Positions 61,530 to 64,000 of a stretch of 64,000 nt of DNA are shown here, in pieces. Made by a program: the position numbers and the translations under genes. Position 1 is the first letter of the stretch. Every line of letters starts with the position of its first letter. Source of the stretch: Sphingomonas lenta (lineage in GTDB: Bacteria; Pseudomonadota; Alphaproteobacteria; Sphingomonadales; Sphingomonadaceae). The notes below the pieces were generated by a model. The model did no database searches. It saw only the letters and a program-made list of their open reading frames with translations, and was not told where the DNA came from. The stretch spans positions 124,001-188,000 of the forward strand of contig NZ_NSLI01000003.1 of assembly GCF_002288825.1 (NCBI RefSeq). The letters run 5' to 3'.

Positions 61530-63097
61530 CGCGCTACCTCCGCGCGCACCGCCGGGTCGAGGTCGGGATAGCGTTCCAGGAGCGCGCTGGTCACGCCGTT
61601 GGTCCAGCCGAACCCGTCCTGCGTCGGATACTCGCCGCCGCCGCCGGGCTTGATCTCCTCCACGTCGTACTTCTCCAGCATGCGGCCCGTTTCGCGATAC
61701 ACCCGACCGACGGTCGCGAGCCAGCGCACGGCCACCTCGCGGGCGAGCGGCTCGTGGCCTGTCCGCGCCAGTCCCTCGACGGCGATCCATTGCAGGGGCG
61801 CCCAACCGTTGGGGCGGTCCCATTGCTGGCCGGTGACGACGAGCGTGGTACGCAGGCCGCCGGGCGCCAGCAGGCGCTCGCGCGTCGTCGCGGCGACCGC
61901 GCGGGCCTGATCAGCCGAGGCGAGCCCGACGAACAAGGGGTAGAGCGTCGCGGCCGAGAGCACCGTCGTCGGCCCGCGCGCGCTCAGGCTCCAATCGGCG
62001 TAGCGGCGCTCGCCCGGCAGCCACAAATAGCGGTCAATCGCCGCGCGCCGCCGGTCGGCGCGGCGGCCGAACTGGGCGGCGCACGCGGCGTCCGCGACCG
62101 CGCGGCACCTTTCGGCGATGCGGCGCTCGGCGGCGTAGAGCAGGCTGTTCAGGTCTATGGGCACGATGTCGGTGGTGCGCACGCTCGCCAGCGTGCGCCC
62201 GTCGCGGAGCCAGCGCGACGAATAGTCCCACCCGCTCTCCGCGCCCGCGCGCAGGTCGCGGTAGGTCTGCGCCGCCGGCCTGGGCGCCGCCTCGCGCGCG
62301 GTCGCGACGTCCTCGGCGTAGGACTCGTCGCGCGGTACGTCGCGATCGTCGCCGTAGCGGTTGAGCAGGCTGCCGTCCGGCATCCGTACCACGCGCGCGC
62401 CCTCCATCCAGAAGCCATGCTCGCGCCGCAGCGCCCGGAGCCGCCGCGCCGCCGTCGCCGGCTCCGCGTCGGCACCCAGGTCGAGCATGAGCGCGAAGAA
62501 GGGCGGCTGCGAGCGGCTGAGATAGTAGGTTCGCGTGCCGTTCGGGATGCGGCCGTAGCGCTCGACCAGGCTGGTGAAGCCGTCGAGCATGGACTCAACC
62601 AGCGTTCCCTGGCCATCGACACGCAGGCCCAGCATGGTGAAGTAGCTGTCCCAATAGTAGATTTCGCGGAAACGCCCGCCGGGCACGACGTAGGGCGCGG
62701 GCAGCGCGATCGCGGACCCGCCCGGCTCGGCGGTCTTCGCCGGCCGCGCGAGCGTGGGCCAGAGCCGACGAATGTGCTCGCGCAGAGGCAGGGCGCCAAC
62801 GTCGTTGACGCCTGGCACGACGAAGTTGGCGAGCACGAAGCGCCGCAGCGCGTCGCCCGCGGGCCGATCGCGCCGGTAATCGGCCATGATCGCCGCGGGC
62901 GGGCGCTTAGGGACGACGTCGACGAATGTCTTGCCGTCGGGGAACACGCGCCCGAGCTGCACCGCCCGGAACAGCTCGCCATAGAGGTCGGCGGGCGTGC
63001 GCGCCTGCTCGGTCGGCGCGGGCGAGGTCTGGGCCGGCGCGCCAACGGCGGCGCAGGCGATCAGGAGGACGACGGCGTAGGGTATGAAGCGGATCAC
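61526..63097 (-). CDS. treA: Periplasmic trehalase (GH37)
   Basis: Trehalase splits alpha,alpha-trehalose to two glucose units. The protein has both family signatures: PGGRFREIYYWDSYF and QQWDRPNGWAPLQW. The acidic catalytic pair lies in the conserved blocks, for example AGAESGWDYSSRW. I chose GTG 63097 (523 residues), which gives a signal peptide VIRFIPYAVVLLIACAAVGAPAQ (cited by its ends, residues 1-23) and follows GAGG; an ATG at 63166 would add 23 residues. It is first of the trehalase-halogenase-DUF6445 operon. Confidence 0.93.
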   Translation of the reverse strand: MIRFIPYAVVLLIACAAVGAPAQTSPAPTEQARTPADLYGELFRAVQLGRVFPDGKTFVDVVPKRPPAAIMADYRRDRPAGDALRRFVLANFVVPGVNDVGALPLREHIRRLWPTLARPAKTAEPGGSAIALPAPYVVPGGRFREIYYWDSYFTMLGLRVDGQGTLVESMLDGFTSLVERYGRIPNGTRTYYLSRSQPPFFALMLDLGADAEPATAARRLRALRREHGFWMEGARVVRMPDGSLLNRYGDDRDVPRDESYAEDVATAREAAPRPAAQTYRDLRAGAESGWDYSSRWLRDGRTLASVRTTDIVPIDLNSLLYAAERRIAERCRAVADAACAAQFGRRADRRRAAIDRYLWLPGERRYADWSLSARGPTTVLSAATLYPLFVGLASADQARAVAATTRERLLAPGGLRTTLVVTGQQWDRPNGWAPLQWIAVEGLARTGHEPLAREVAVRWLATVGRVYRETGRMLEKYDVEEIKPGGGGEYPTQDGFGWTNGVTSALLERYPDLDPAVRAEVAR

Positions 63098-63297
63098 CGA
63101 AACCTCGAGAACGAACGCGCCCGACTCTATCGGCAAGCCGGCGCAAGGGGGAGTGCTTTCCGGCATGGAGCCTACAGGTCGAACGCTCCGCAGCCGCGAC
63201 GATCGGTGCTATGCTTTCCGCGCGAGGCGAAGATGTTCGCCGTCGTCCCGAGCGGCGCGTCCGCGCCGTCCTGGGCAGGTCCGGAGCCGGCGCTGCG
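63098..63297. other. Non-coding upstream region of the trehalase operon
   Basis: Between the trehalase start and the dehydrogenase remnant I see no gene and no strong promoter or operator motif. The trehalase operon promoter must lie here or in the decayed region beyond. Confidence 0.4.
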
Positions 63298-63545
63298 TTA
63301 GGCGGTGAGCCCGCCGTCTACGGATAGCGTCGCGCCCGTGATGAACGCGGCCTCCGTAGGACAGGAATGGCGCGATCGGGCCGGGAAAACCCGCGTTGTC
63401 GAACAGCAGCGACGAGCCGCGGCCGAGCCGCTCCGCCCCACCGACGCAACGCCCCAGTCCGCCGCGACCGTCACGTCGCCGCGAACCACCGTCGAGCGCC
63501 GCGCGCGGCGTTCGACGGCGCGGCCGAGGAAATTGACGGTGGACT
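63298..63545 (-). pseudogene. Short-chain dehydrogenase (SDR) remnant
   Basis: Reading the minus strand, the fragment shows LLFDNAGFPGPIAPF, which holds the NNAG-like motif of the SDR fold. After a frame change comes EAAFITGATLSVDGGLTA and a stop, the usual SDR C-terminus. The catalytic YxxxK region between them (about 100 residues in intact SDRs) is missing. The gene is therefore a deletion remnant. Upstream sequence (RGDVTVAADW) may be more of the same gene. Confidence 0.7.
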
Positions 63546-63589
63546 CGCGGCCCAGTGCCTCCTCGGACCGGATCGCCTGCGCGACAGGC

Positions 63590-64000
63590 CGAGTATGAGG
63601 TTAGGGACGGTTAGGTGGTCAGACTGACGGACGGCATGCGGCTTATAATTGAGCGCGAAGCGCAGCCCACCCCGCGTACGCAGGCGTAGATCGGCTGACA
63701 GGTCGAGCGTTTCGAACCCCACCTCCTCTGCCGCCTTGCGCATGACGCGGGCGAGCAGGGCGGGCGTGGGCCATCCGGCAACGCGGCCATAGAGCACCCT
63801 GCGCGAACAAGAGGGCAAGGCCGTGCTCCAGCTTGACGCGCGGCGTCAGCTCGCGTTTGACATGCTCCAGCCCAGCGCTCGACCGTCGCGACGCGGATCG
63901 AGAGCGCTTTGCCGGACGCGTCGAGCGGCAGGCCGAGTGAAATCTGTAAGTCGCGCGTGCGGCTCAGAGTGCGCCGTTCCAGCAGAACGACCGCGCCGCT
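63590..64000 (-). pseudogene. GH42 beta-galactosidase C-terminal remnant (runs off window)
   Basis: On the minus strand, VAGWPTPALLARVMRKAAEEVGFETLDL and GGLRFALNYKPHAV (given by position, about 63640-63790) match the C-terminal part of GH42 beta-galactosidases. Further upstream, in another frame, LSRTRDLQISLGLP and LSIRVATVERW fit the preceding region, so the gene is frameshifted. It continues beyond the right edge. Whether an intact N-terminal part exists outside is unknown. Confidence 0.6.

Overview
The window is GC-rich (about 70% by eye) chromosomal DNA of an alphaproteobacterium, most probably a Sphingomonas-like member of the Sphingomonadales. Grounds for this are the ribonuclease D-lptC-lptA-lptB-rpoN gene order, small alphaproteobacterial families (DUF3572, Coq4-like, a DivK-like receiver), a large TonB-dependent receptor, intergenic inverted repeats of the sphingomonad type and promoter-like GGAAC-N16-CGTT motifs of the alphaproteobacterial general stress sigma factor EcfG. 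The species assignment is inference. I saw no tRNA, rRNA, CRISPR array, prophage or insertion sequence.

Layout. 1-4.7 kb (minus strand): LPS export genes lptC, lptA, lptB, with ribonuclease D upstream and sigma-54 (rpoN) downstream. 4.9-8.6 kb: a TerC membrane protein divergent from a glycine-rich double cold-shock protein, a glutaminyl cyclase and a small coiled-coil lipoprotein. 8.6-13.9 kb: a one-gene DUF262/DUF1524 (GmrSD-type) nuclease, a DUF4142 stress protein, an ATP-dependent DNA ligase and a membrane-anchored metallophosphoesterase. 13.9-20.8 kb: amidohydrolase, DUF6265, Dps, a Gdt1-like membrane protein, ribosomal protein L33, a DivK-like receiver, DUF3572, a HAD phosphatase, RidA and a FemAB-like acetyltransferase. 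20.7-25.6 kb: a three-gene envelope-glycan operon (FAD oxidoreductase and two polytopic membrane proteins, one with an STT3-like DPDD motif). 25.8-38.3 kb: argG, two EF-hand proteins, an operon of TauE exporter, cytochrome b, molybdopterin oxidoreductase and cyclopropane synthase, then rlmN, an ampR-class A beta-lactamase divergent pair, a histidine phosphatase/IalB-like/HPP operon and a beta-barrel porin. 38.4-49.9 kb: dnaN, recF and gyrB, split by an insertion-like block of small unknown genes and a VapBC toxin-antitoxin pair. 49.9-63.1 kb: an ABC transporter whose permease is fused to an M1 peptidase, then a sugar-type locus (TonB-dependent receptor, six-hairpin glycosidase-like protein, DUF6445, flavin-dependent halogenase, trehalase). 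63.3-64 kb: decayed remnants of an SDR dehydrogenase and a GH42 beta-galactosidase.

Two signals are not explained by ordinary annotation. First, four genes (lipoprotein, DUF4142, dps, DUF2945) have near-consensus EcfG promoters and look like a general-stress regulon. Second, at four gene ends (DUF4142, DNA ligase, dps, DUF2945) the last coding bases and the stop codon are repeated in inverted orientation just after the stop, giving hairpins of up to 23 bp. These hairpins border GC-rich intergenic elements that share sequence modules with each other. Three of the four mirrored ends belong to the predicted stress genes. This is the best candidate in the window for something undescribed.
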